The notes under the pieces: model-generated
What the model was told of the DNA's origin: nothing
What the model saw: the letters and a program-made list of their open reading frames with translations, nothing else
Database searches by the model: none
In this document: positions 1 through 7,723 of the stretch, one piece after another
Numbering within the stretch: position 1 is the first letter of the stretch
How the letters are laid out: every line of letters begins with the position of its first letter
From: Gemella sanguinis ATCC 700632
GTDB taxonomy: Bacteria > Bacillota > Bacilli > Staphylococcales > Gemellaceae
Direction: 5' to 3'
NCBI RefSeq assembly: GCF_000701685.1
Contig: NZ_JNJO01000001.1
Location: forward strand, 1 to 64,000
Length of the DNA stretch: 64,000 nt
Program-made: the position numbers and the translations under genes

Positions 1-145
1 AACAATAGAACGTAGCTTTGCGGATTCTAAACAAAATCACGGATACAGGTATGCACAATATAGAGGAAAAGCCAAAGTACAGTCGTACGCTTGGCTGTCT
101 TGTTGCGTTCAAAATATGAAAACAATAGCATTAAGAGAGGTATAA
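1..145 (+). pseudogene. IS1182-family transposase, 3' end only (window edge)
   Basis: Frame 2 from base 2 reads TIERSFADSKQNHGYRYAQY, then RGKAKVQSYAWLSCCVQNMK, and stops at TAA 143-145. ERxFADxKxxHGxRYAxxRG is the conserved C-terminal end of IS1182-type DDE transposases, carrying the last catalytic Glu. Only the last 47 residues lie in the window, so I cannot tell whether the element is intact upstream. A reverse-strand ORF across the same bases is a shadow. The element sits just upstream of the candidate selenium locus, so that locus may mark an insertion boundary. Confidence 0.8.
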
Positions 146-255
146 AACCTCTTAATACTACTGAATTTTTGCCTTTAGGCTTATTTTTTTTGAAAAAAAA
201 TACCATAACATCAATACTAGCTTGATATTTCGGTATTTTTGTCAACAATCTGGAA

Positions 256-287
256 GCTCAGTTAAGAATATTAACTGAGCTTTTTTT
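256..287 (+). terminator. Terminator after the transposase
   Basis: GCTCAGTTAA (256-265) pairs with TTAACTGAGC (271-280) around a 5-nt loop, followed by seven T. It closes the transposase transcript and shields the downstream promoter. The IS end may lie near 240-255, but no terminal inverted repeat can be confirmed without the other end. Confidence 0.85.
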
Positions 288-421
288 GTATAAGAAATAA
301 AAATAAAATATTTTTTTAAAAACTGAAGGTGAATTCTAATAATATAACAAATTTACTTTAAATATTTTAAATTAAACTCTATATTTTAAAATATAAAAAA
401 ATATATGTATTTTATAATTTG

Positions 422-450
422 TAGACTTTATTTTACAACGATGTTATAAT
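422..450 (+). promoter_or_regulatory. Sigma-A-type promoter for the yedF-like/metE-like pair
   Basis: TAGACT (422-427), a 17-nt spacer and TATAAT (445-450). The -10 is a consensus match; the -35 keeps four of six bases. The leader to the ATG at 488 is short and carries a strong GGGAGG ribosome site. The bases between 288 and 421 are AT-rich with no gene. Confidence 0.6.
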
Positions 451-487
451 TAATATATAAAATTATTTCAAAAAGGGAGGCTTTAAA

Positions 488-829
488 ATGGCTAAAACAT
501 ATGATGTTGTTATTAAATCAACAGGAATGGGAAGTGGAGAACAAGTTCTAATTGATAACCTTATGAAAGGATTTATTCATACTCTTACTCAAAAAGAACA
601 CGTACCTCAACATATAATTTTCTATGGAGAAGGGGTAAAATTAACAACTAAAGGTTCAGAGTCGCTAGAAGATTTAGTAGAATTAGAATCACGTGGTGTT
701 AAAGTACTTTCTTGCGGTATTTGTGTAGATTATTATGATTTAACTGATTACCTAAAAGTAGGTGGAATTACAACAATGTCAGAAGTTGTTGATATACTAT
801 CAAATAGTGAATTAGTAGTAGAACCATAA
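488..829 (+). CDS. DsrE-like protein resembling the C-terminal domain of selenium protein YedF
   Basis: 113 residues forming one DsrE/DsrF-like domain, cytoplasmic. The order resembles the C-terminal half of YedF: an early STGMGSGE loop, IIFYGEGVKL in the middle, then VLSCGIC with a CxxC pair (Cys76, Cys79) and a KVGGITTMSEVVDIL end. YedF proteins normally have a TusA sulfur-carrier domain first; it is absent here, so this is a single-domain form. YedF is tied by genome context to selenium metabolism, but its reaction is not established. The next gene, 65 bases on, has an in-frame TGA, which makes a selenium-handling role an attractive inference. It could equally be a general sulfur-relay protein. 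The start is set by AAAGGGAGG. Confidence 0.75.
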   Translation: MAKTYDVVIKSTGMGSGEQVLIDNLMKGFIHTLTQKEHVPQHIIFYGEGVKLTTKGSESLEDLVELESRGVKVLSCGICVDYYDLTDYLKVGGITTMSEVVDILSNSELVVEP

Positions 830-837
830 TAATTTCT

Positions 838-868
838 AGGGGTTAGTAAATAAGAATTATTAACCCCT
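838..868 (+). promoter_or_regulatory. Intercistronic hairpin without a T-run
   Basis: AGGGGTTAGTAA (838-849) pairs with TTATTAACCCCT (857-868) around a 7-nt loop, in the gap between the two genes. No oligo-T follows, so it looks more like an attenuator or RNA-processing/stability element than a full terminator. It would let the upstream gene be expressed more than the downstream one. Confidence 0.5.
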
Positions 869-894
869 TAATACTTATATTAGGAGGTAGAGTT

Positions 895-2085
895 ATGAAA
901 GGAAAATTTAAACCTTTTTCTACCACATTAATTGGAAGTTTACCAAGGTCTAAAGAATTATTATCGCTAAAGGAAAGCAGTAATAATTATGATAAATTTA
1001 AATCACTTTATAGTGAAAAATTGTTAGAAGAGACACAAAAAGTGGTAGAGTTGCAAAAGGATTGCGGAATTGATGTATTAGTTAGTGGAGAATTAAATAG
1101 GGATAACTATATGAGCTATGTTGCAGAAATGGTTGATGGAATTAAGTTATTAAGTATGAATGACTTAAAAGAAATTACTACTAATCTTGAAAGCTTTAAT
1201 AAAAGTTTAGAAGAAATGGATGCAGCAGATAATACAATGAATAGTCCAATTTGTTATTCTAAAATAGATACTACACGTAGACTAAATGAATTAGAAGTAC
1301 ATAATTTTCAAAAATTTATTGATAGAGATTATAAGGTCACTTTACCAAGTCCGTATTTGCTAACTAGATCAATGTGGCTAAGAGAAATTACAGGTAAAGT
1401 CTATGAAGGAAGAAAAGAGCTAGGACATGATGTAGTAGAGTTACTGAAAAATGAAATAAGACATCTTGTTCAAGAAGGTGTAAATATAATTCAAATAGAT
1501 GAACCTATATTGTCAGAAGTTGTTTTTACAAATGAAAAAGCTGATAATTCTTTCTACTGAGGTGCTTTATCAGAGAAAGTCAAGGTTGACAAAGAATTAA
1601 AATTTGCTAGAGAGTTGCTGGAGCCAGTGTTGGAAGAAATAAGAAAACATGATGGGGTATTAAGTATCATGCATGTATGTAGAGGTAACTGGACTACTGA
1701 TGAGAGTGTATTGTTACAAGGAGCATATGATAAATTAGGTAAGTTTTTTGATGCACTTGATTTAGATATGTTAGCTCTCGAATTTTCTACACCTAGGGCA
1801 GGAGAAGTGGAAAAACTGTTTTCTAATAATTTTTTAGATACAAGAGTTATGTTAGGGTTTGGTTGCGTTAATCCCAGAAGTGAAGTAATAGAAACTCCAG
1901 AAGAAATAGTTGCTAGAGTAGAAGAAGTACTTCAATTTTTACCACCAGAAAGAATTTGGTTAAATCCAGACTGTGGATTTGCAACATTTGCTAAGAGACC
2001 ACTTAATCCTTATCCAATAATTCAAAAAAAATTAGAGAATATGGTTGCAGCATCAAAAATACTTAGAGAAAAGTATTGTAAATAA
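895..2085 (+). CDS. MetE-like methyltransferase, candidate selenoprotein (in-frame TGA, Sec222)
   Basis: Read through the TGA at 1558-1560 this is one 396-residue protein of the cobalamin-independent methionine synthase C-terminal (UROD/MetE) superfamily. The N-terminal half has TTLIGSLPRS near the start and IIQIDEP ending at residue 204. The half after the TGA has the expected zinc ligands: His260 and Cys262 in HVCRGN, Glu296 in ALEFSTP, Cys360 in NPDCGF. The frame stays open on both sides with no other lesion. The TGA falls in SFY-U-GALSE; as I recall relatives, this site reads MCGALSE, so selenocysteine would replace a Cys. A stem-loop at 1579-1590 fits a bacterial SECIS. The substrate is not known; such short MetE-like proteins need not make methionine. 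The alternative is a pseudogene by nonsense mutation, with 222 and 175 codon halves. The start follows TAGGAGG. Confidence 0.7.
1558..1590 (+). promoter_or_regulatory. Candidate UGA-Sec codon with SECIS stem-loop
   Basis: The in-frame TGA is at 1558-1560. GTCA (1579-1582) and TGAC (1587-1590) close a 4-nt apical loop AGGT (1583-1586); the A-T pair at the loop edge could also form. The loop begins 22 nt after the TGA, inside the spacing known for bacterial SECIS elements (about 16-37 nt), and carries G in its first two positions. The E. coli fdhF SECIS loop also contains AGGU, which SelB contacts. The stem is short, so this is suggestive rather than decisive. Confidence 0.55.
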
Positions 2086-2087
2086 AA

Positions 2088-2127
2088 AAATAGTGGATTA
2101 ATACTAAATAATATTAATCCACTATTT
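2088..2127. terminator. Bidirectional terminator between metE-like and the minus-strand cluster
   Basis: A 15-bp perfect stem, AAATAGTGGATTAAT (2088-2102) with ATTAATCCACTATTT (2113-2127), flanked by A-runs on the left and T-rich bases on the right. It serves the convergent genes ending at 2085 and 2129. Confidence 0.8.
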
Positions 2128-2128
2128 A

Positions 2129-2755
2129 TTATTGTTTAGAAGATTTAATTTCTAAATTTCCATTTTTTAGAGAAATTTCATCGCCTTCTTTAATTTTATC
2201 ATACTGTTCTTTTGTAACAGTCGCATATTTAGTTTCACCATTTTTAGTTTTTACTTCTATCATGTAAACTGGAACTTTACTAGCTTTAATATTCTCAGCT
2301 AGTTCTTTTTGTTCGTTAGAAGCATTAGCAAAGCTATGAGTAGATAAACTATTGAATAATAATCCCCATAGCATACCATTTACAATACTACTTCTAGTGA
2401 AGAATCCACTTGTACGGTAGTTATTGTTTAGATAATTCATATATTTTTTCTTATAATCTTCGTTGTTATAACTGTTGTAATTTGAATTATAACGTGATCC
2501 GCTGCTAAAGTGTCTTGTTCGAGTTGTACTAGAACTAGACGAACTAGAAGAGCTAGAATCTGACGATTTGCTACTTGAAGATTTCGGTTTTGAACTAGAT
2601 TTACTGCTGCTAGGTTTCGAGCTTCTAGATGATGAATGAGATGAAGAACGTGATTTTGCTACTGCAAAGTCAAGATTTGCTGCACCAACAGTAGTAAATA
2701 TTAATGAAGTTGATAAAAATATACCTATTATTTTTTTCAATGTTTTCTTTTTCAT
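2129..2755 (-). CDS. Serine-rich exported protein of unknown function
   Basis: 208 residues. MKKKTLKKIIGIFLSTSLIF then TTVGAANLDFAVA is a typical Sec signal peptide (basic end, hydrophobic core, small residues before cleavage near residue 32). Residues about 34-85 are almost only Ser, Lys, Pro and Arg: a flexible linker of the kind found in wall-spanning regions. Residues 85-115 are Tyr/Asn-rich, then comes a hydrophobic stretch GMLWGLLFNSL and a charged C-terminal domain with EVKTKNGETKYATVTKEQYD. No sortase motif or lipobox. It is last in a three-gene minus-strand cluster and follows a good TAGGAGG site. I do not recognise a family. Confidence 0.75.
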   Translation of the reverse strand: MKKKTLKKIIGIFLSTSLIFTTVGAANLDFAVAKSRSSSHSSSRSSKPSSSKSSSKPKSSSSKSSDSSSSSSSSSSTTRTRHFSSGSRYNSNYNSYNNEDYKKKYMNYLNNNYRTSGFFTRSSIVNGMLWGLLFNSLSTHSFANASNEQKELAENIKASKVPVYMIEVKTKNGETKYATVTKEQYDKIKEGDEISLKNGNLEIKSSKQ

Positions 2756-2781
2756 ACAATATCCTCCTAGTACTTTATAAA

Positions 2782-3120
2782 TTAATTTTTATTATTTTCA
2801 TTAGTACTATTTTCACTGTTAGTGTTGTTATCACCATTTGTGTTCTTATTCTCGTTATTAGTATTTTTGTTATCCTTATTAGTACTATTATTGTTATTAT
2901 TATTATTATTATTAGAGTTATTTTCAGTACTACGTTTAGCTACAACAGTACCTTCAATATCTTCTTGTGAATTATTTTCGTTTTTCACAATATTTTCTAT
3001 ATTAGTTTTGTCTTCATCACCTTGATTGTTGTTAGTTTTATTTTGGTAGTAATTATATCCAAAATAAAGAACGTAGCTAATTGCAGTAAGTGATAAAAAG
3101 ATTTTTAAGAATCTACCCAT
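2782..3120 (-). CDS. Asn/Thr-rich membrane-anchored protein, unknown
   Basis: 112 residues from the ATG at 3120 (MGRFLKIFLS). An upstream GTG at 3132 would overlap the previous gene, and the GGTGG site suits the ATG. One N-terminal hydrophobic segment (about residues 5-20) is followed by a polar tail of Asn, Thr, Ser, Glu and Lys with a run of nine Asn encoded by a near-perfect trinucleotide repeat. Most likely a single-pass protein with a disordered extracellular tail. Neighbours are the Ser-rich exported protein (26 bases downstream) and a 68-residue protein (1 base upstream), probably co-transcribed. Two plus-strand ORFs here are artefacts of the repeat. Function unknown. Confidence 0.65.
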   Translation of the reverse strand: MGRFLKIFLSLTAISYVLYFGYNYYQNKTNNNQGDEDKTNIENIVKNENNSQEDIEGTVVAKRSTENNSNNNNNNNNNSTNKDNKNTNNENKNTNGDNNTNSENSTNENNKN

Positions 3121-3121
3121 A

Positions 3122-3328
3122 TTAGAAACCACCGCCTAAAACATATCCTTTAAGGTTTAATACATTTTTCAATCTATCATATTCAGAAGCAGGTATTTCA
3201 AGTTCATCACCATTTACCTGTAAGATTGTTGCATAGTCAGCATTAAGATCTTTCCAAACATCAATTACATTATTTAAATTTATTAAACCACGGTTACCAT
3301 CTATTAAGACAATTTCAAACCAATTCAT
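3122..3328 (-). CDS. Small conserved-looking protein, unknown (68 aa)
   Basis: 68 residues with a strong AAGGAGG site before the ATG, so I take it as real. No signal peptide or membrane segment. The pattern (MNWFEIVLIDGNRGLINLNN, then TILQVNGDELEIPASEYDRL) suggests a small beta-rich domain, remotely like FlbD-type proteins, but I cannot assign a family. It is first in the minus-strand cluster whose two other products are exported or membrane proteins, so a cytoplasmic partner or regulator is possible. It ends 1 base before the start of the next gene. Confidence 0.6.
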   Translation of the reverse strand: MNWFEIVLIDGNRGLINLNNVIDVWKDLNADYATILQVNGDELEIPASEYDRLKNVLNLKGYVLGGGF

Positions 3329-3479
3329 AAAAGTACCTCCTTATATAAATATTTATAATTATATCATATTTTGAAAAAAAAATCATTTTGCAATAAAAGT
3401 TAATTAATATGTGAATACATATAGTGTAAATTTTGATATAATATATAGGCGAACAATAAAATTATTGGAGGTGATAAGA

Positions 3480-4616
3480 GTGAAATTTATTCATACAGCT
3501 GACTGGCATATTGGAAGAAAGTTACAAGGAGTTGATCTTCTTTTGGATCAAAAGTTTGTATTAGAAAATTTAATAGCTGATATAAAAAAAGATAATATAG
3601 ATTTCATTATTATTGCTGGGGATTTATATGATAGAAGTGTACCTAGTAAAGAGGCTACCATTTTATTACAAGAATTACTAGTAGAACTAAATATAGAAAA
3701 TAATATACCTATTTTTGCGATTAGTGGAAATCATGATAGTAGGGAAAGATTGGCAGTAGGTGAAGCATGGTTTAGTAAACATGATTTTTATCTACATACT
3801 GAATTAAAACAAGCGTTTAAAAAAATTGAATTTAAAGATGCTGACATATATTTATTACCATATTTTGAACCATACGAAGCTAGAGCTTATTTTGATGATG
3901 ATAGTCTAACAACACATAATAGTGCTACTAAAAGAATTATTGATGAAATATATAAAAATTTAGATGAAACAAGGGTAAATATTCTTGTGGCTCACACATT
4001 TGTTGCTGGAGGATTAGAGACTGATTCTGAAAGAGAAATATCGGTAGGAACAGTAGAAAATGTGGCAATAGAGATTTTTGAAAAATTTGATTATGTTGCA
4101 CTTGGTCACTTACATAATCCAAATGCTTTAAATAATGAGAAAATTAAATACAGCGGTAGCCCGTTAGCTTACTCATTTTCAGAAGCAAAAAATACTAAAG
4201 GTTATAGATTAGTTGATATTTCAAAAGACAGTCTAAATGAAGAATTTATAGAGCTAAAACAAAAAAGAAAAATGCATAATGTAGTAGCTGATTATAATGA
4301 CATATTCTCAAAAGAATTTCAGGAGAAATATAACAATAAAGAAGATTTCTTTAGTATGGAGCTTGGCGGACTAGAAGGTGTTACTGATCCAATGCCTAGA
4401 ATAAAAGAATACTATCCTAATACCTTACAGCTAAAATCGAAAACAAAAAAAGAAAATAGTGATAAAAATTATGATAAAAAAGAAATTCTTACAAAGTCTC
4501 CATTAGAACTGATTGAAGGTTTTTATAAAGATGAAATAGGAGAAGAACTTTCAAAAAAACAACGAGATACTTTAGTTAGTATAGTTAAGGAGGTGGAAGC
4601 AGATGAAACCAATTAG
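3480..4616 (+). CDS. sbcD: Nuclease SbcCD subunit D
   Basis: 378 residues from the GTG at 3480, which follows GGAGGTG and starts VKFIHTADWHIGR. A longer in-frame start at 3411 is rejected because a likely -10 (TATAAT, 3437-3442) lies inside the extension. The Mre11-type metallophosphoesterase motifs are all present in order: DWHIGR, GDLYDR, GNHDS, VAHTFV and GHLHNP. With SbcC it forms the SbcCD complex, an ATP-dependent nuclease that cuts DNA hairpins and protein-blocked ends. The gene overlaps sbcC by 14 bases, which implies translational coupling. Family size is normal. Confidence 0.95.
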   Translation: MKFIHTADWHIGRKLQGVDLLLDQKFVLENLIADIKKDNIDFIIIAGDLYDRSVPSKEATILLQELLVELNIENNIPIFAISGNHDSRERLAVGEAWFSKHDFYLHTELKQAFKKIEFKDADIYLLPYFEPYEARAYFDDDSLTTHNSATKRIIDEIYKNLDETRVNILVAHTFVAGGLETDSEREISVGTVENVAIEIFEKFDYVALGHLHNPNALNNEKIKYSGSPLAYSFSEAKNTKGYRLVDISKDSLNEEFIELKQKRKMHNVVADYNDIFSKEFQEKYNNKEDFFSMELGGLEGVTDPMPRIKEYYPNTLQLKSKTKKENSDKNYDKKEILTKSPLELIEGFYKDEIGEELSKKQRDTLVSIVKEVEADETN

Positions 4617-7600
4617 GTTAGAATTAAAAGAATTTGGCCCATATAAACATGAGATAGTTGAATGGGATAAAATTATTAATGAACCTATATTTTTAATAAC
4701 AGGGAAAACAGGATCTGGAAAATCAACCTTATTTGATGCATTTGTTTATGCCTTATATAACAAAACTACTAGTGGAAAAGATATAGCTAGTTTAAGAACA
4801 AAAACAGCTGACGATAAAACAAGAACAACAGTTATATTTGATTTTGAATTAAAAAACAAACTATATAGGGTAGAAAGAACACTAGCTTACACTAAAAAAG
4901 GAAATAAAAATCAAACTTCAGGGAAAGTAGCCCTAACAGAAATAGTAGATAATAACGAGAATGTACTTGCAACAAAAGAACAAGATGTAAAAGAAAAGAT
5001 AGAACAAATAATAGGATTAGATGATAAACAGTTTTGCCAATTAATAATTTTACCACAAGGTAAGTTTAAAGATTTTCTATTATCTAAATCTAGTGAGAAA
5101 AAGGAAACACTTCGTTCGTTATTTAATACATTCTTTTATCAAAAATTTATCGATAAACTTTCGGCTTATGCAAAAGAACAGGATAATGACTATAAACTTA
5201 AAGAACGTGAATTGATTACGAAGTTTGATCAATTTATATTCGATGAAAAATTGGATAAATTCGAATTTTTAAAAGAAGAAAATTTTGAAAATGTAAATAT
5301 TCAAATAAATAACCAAGGAAATATAATTTCTGAAAAAGAAAATGTGCTTACTAATTTAAATAAAGAACTAGAAAATTTAAGAGAAGAACATGCGAAAATA
5401 ACTAAATTAAATGATAAGTTTGTTGAGTTTGATGAATTAAAGGAAAAATATGAAGAGATAATTAAAGAAGAAAATAATATAATAGAAATACAAAATATTA
5501 TAAAAAAACTAGAAGAGCTAGAAAAAAATATAGATAGAATTTCTGAATATAATAAACTGATAACGAAAGAAAATGAACTTGTTAAGAAGAAAGAAGATCT
5601 GGAAAAAGATTTTGAAGATTATAGTAATAAACGAGATAGTAACGTAAAACTAGGAGAGCAACTAGAAGTAGAGAAAAAAGAAATAGAAGTAATTAAAAAT
5701 AAATTAGCTGAAGTTAAATATTTCTATGATAATATTTCTGCATTTGAACTTGCATTTAAAGAAAAAAAAGAATGCGAAACTAAGCTTAAAGAGTTTGACA
5801 AAAATAAATTAGAGTTATCTAAGTATAAAGAAAACATACTTAAATTGGAACAAAGTAACAAACAAGAACTTGAGAAGAGTGAAAGTTTGAAAACTAATAT
5901 AAGTAAAATTGATTTATCTATTGTAAAAAAAGAAGTAGAAGTTGAAAAATTAGAAGAATATAAAAATGATAAGTCATCACTAGAAAAAAATAAAGTAGAG
6001 TTAGAAGCTAAAATAGATAAGCTAAACCTACTACGACAAAAACAAAGTGACCTAAAAAATAAAGTTGAAGAGTTAGAGAAAAATAAAGAAAAAGAAATCT
6101 TAAATACTTTTTTAGAAAAATTGCATGATGGTGATAATTGTCCATTATGTCAACAAAAAATTATTCATGTTCCTGAAGTAATAGATGTAAAACATGAAGA
6201 AGACACTTTAATCAATAAAGAGTATGAAGATACTAATAAAGAAATTATTAGATTAGAAACTATTATTTCAAATGAACAAGATGATTATAAAAAATTACAA
6301 CTTCAATTGAATGAGCAAGAAAAAGTAATCAATTTTGATTCGGAATCAGAATTAGAAAGTATTAAAAAAGAAAAAGATGAAAATGAAAAACTATTAAGAG
6401 TTAGTCAAAAAGCTATTGAAGAAAACCAAATTCAGCTGGATAAACTTAATAGTAAAGTTATAGAACTTGAGAAGATTATTGAGAGTGAAGGTGACTTAAA
6501 AGAAAAACTTTCATTGGCTAATGCTAAAATAGAGGAATATAACAAAAAAGTCCAACAAGATATAATAGACTTTAAAGAATATTATAAGGGACAAGAACAA
6601 CAAGTAACTGAATTTAATAATAATTTCGAGAAGTATACTGAAGAAAAATCACAACTTCAATTAAAAGAAAAAGAGCTAGAAATTGATATTAAAAATAATA
6701 AAGAACGCATAATTTCTATAAATTCTGATTTAGAAGAGTTACTAGATAAATTTAATAATTCTAAACTTAAAGAATATTATAGTGATTTTAAAGAAGCGCA
6801 TGAAGCATTAGAAGATCTAAAAGATTTAAAAGATTATAAGGAAAAAGTTGATGCATATAATCTAGCTAAAAAATCTTTAACTAATAATATTAAAAAATTA
6901 GAAAAAGAATTATCAAAAGAAGTTAAGCCTAATTTAGAAGAAATTAAAGAGAGAGTACAATTACAAGAAGAAAAAGTAAGCGACTTTGGTAAACAATTAG
7001 CTGTTCAAAAAAATACATACAATACAAACAAAGAACTTTATTCTGAGTTATACAATGAGTTCAAAGTTTGGGAAAGTAATATTAAAGAAGTAAGAGAAAT
7101 TATTACATTAAGTAATGTATTATCTGGAAAAACTGAAAGTAAGAAATCACTAGAAACTTATGTTCAGGGGTATTACCTTGATTTAATATTAGAAGCGGGA
7201 TCTAAGAGATTGTTACAGATGTCGAATGATAGATATAGATTTGAGCGTAGAATAGAAAAAGCCAAAGGTGGAGGATTACAAGGTTTAGATATAGAAATAT
7301 ATGATGTATATTTAAATAGTAATAGAATTGTTAATTCACTATCAGGAGGAGAATTATTTTTAGCTTCACTTTCACTTGCTTTAGGATTAGCGGAAGTTAT
7401 CCAAAATGAAAGTGGCGGAATATCTCTAGAAACTATATTTATTGATGAAGGGTTTGGTTCATTAGATAGTGAAACATTAGATATGGCAATAACTACATTG
7501 ATAGATTTACAATCATATGGTAGAAATATAGGAATTATCTCTCATGTAAGTGAATTAAAAGATAGAATAAGATCTAAAGTTGAAGTTTATTCAGAAAATA

Positions 7601-7632
7601 ACTATGCAAAAGTTAGAATAACTGGTGTATAA
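4603..7632 (+). CDS. sbcC: Nuclease SbcCD subunit C (SMC-like ATPase)
   Basis: 1009 residues. The N-terminal half-ATPase has Walker A GKTGSGKST near residue 36. Two very long Lys/Glu/Leu-rich coiled coils flank a zinc hook with CPLC in DGDNCPLCQQKI near residue 515. The C-terminal half has the ABC signature NSLSGGE and Walker B TIFIDEGFGSLD. This is the full Rad50-type layout. It partners SbcD, whose gene it overlaps, in processing of DNA ends and cruciforms. No missing motif. Nothing suggests transfer; base use matches the neighbours. Confidence 0.95.
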   Translation: MKPIRLELKEFGPYKHEIVEWDKIINEPIFLITGKTGSGKSTLFDAFVYALYNKTTSGKDIASLRTKTADDKTRTTVIFDFELKNKLYRVERTLAYTKKGNKNQTSGKVALTEIVDNNENVLATKEQDVKEKIEQIIGLDDKQFCQLIILPQGKFKDFLLSKSSEKKETLRSLFNTFFYQKFIDKLSAYAKEQDNDYKLKERELITKFDQFIFDEKLDKFEFLKEENFENVNIQINNQGNIISEKENVLTNLNKELENLREEHAKITKLNDKFVEFDELKEKYEEIIKEENNIIEIQNIIKKLEELEKNIDRISEYNKLITKENELVKKKEDLEKDFEDYSNKRDSNVKLGEQLEVEKKEIEVIKNKLAEVKYFYDNISAFELAFKEKKECETKLKEFDKNKLELSKYKENILKLEQSNKQELEKSESLKTNISKIDLSIVKKEVEVEKLEEYKNDKSSLEKNKVELEAKIDKLNLLRQKQSDLKNKVEELEKNKEKEILNTFLEKLHDGDNCPLCQQKIIHVPEVIDVKHEEDTLINKEYEDTNKEIIRLETIISNEQDDYKKLQLQLNEQEKVINFDSESELESIKKEKDENEKLLRVSQKAIEENQIQLDKLNSKVIELEKIIESEGDLKEKLSLANAKIEEYNKKVQQDIIDFKEYYKGQEQQVTEFNNNFEKYTEEKSQLQLKEKELEIDIKNNKERIISINSDLEELLDKFNNSKLKEYYSDFKEAHEALEDLKDLKDYKEKVDAYNLAKKSLTNNIKKLEKELSKEVKPNLEEIKERVQLQEEKVSDFGKQLAVQKNTYNTNKELYSELYNEFKVWESNIKEVREIITLSNVLSGKTESKKSLETYVQGYYLDLILEAGSKRLLQMSNDRYRFERRIEKAKGGGLQGLDIEIYDVYLNSNRIVNSLSGGELFLASLSLALGLAEVIQNESGGISLETIFIDEGFGSLDSETLDMAITTLIDLQSYGRNIGIISHVSELKDRIRSKVEVYSENNYAKVRITGV

Positions 7633-7650
7633 TAAAGTAGAATAGAAAGT

Positions 7651-7691
7651 TTTTGAAGTTTGTGATATTTTACTTATCGCAAACTTCAAAA
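7651..7691. promoter_or_regulatory. 17-bp perfect hairpin between sbcC and addB
   Basis: TTTTGAAGTTTGTGATA (7651-7667) pairs fully (one G-T) with 7675-7691 around a 7-nt loop. No T-run follows, so it is a poor intrinsic terminator; it may be a processing or partial-termination site separating sbcDC from addB expression. Confidence 0.55.
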
Positions 7692-7723
7692 CTAAATTGA
7701 TATGTTATAAGATGGAGGAAATA

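Noticed and set aside
27-248. 73-residue minus-strand ORF
   Set aside because: It is antisense to the transposase end and to the region after it; no ribosome site and no family.
1558-1560. TGA read as Trp (alternative genetic code)
   Set aside because: TGA ends the MBL-hydrolase gene at 62062-62064 and Trp is encoded by TGG elsewhere, for example in lysP.
2704-3025. Plus-strand ORFs rich in Ile/Val/Leu
   Set aside because: They are antisense to the Asn/Thr-rich repeat and arise from repeat composition.
3411-3479. 23-residue N-terminal extension of SbcD
   Set aside because: A -10-like TATAAT lies within it, the strong ribosome site sits before the GTG at 3480, and the family starts at KFIHTADWHIG.
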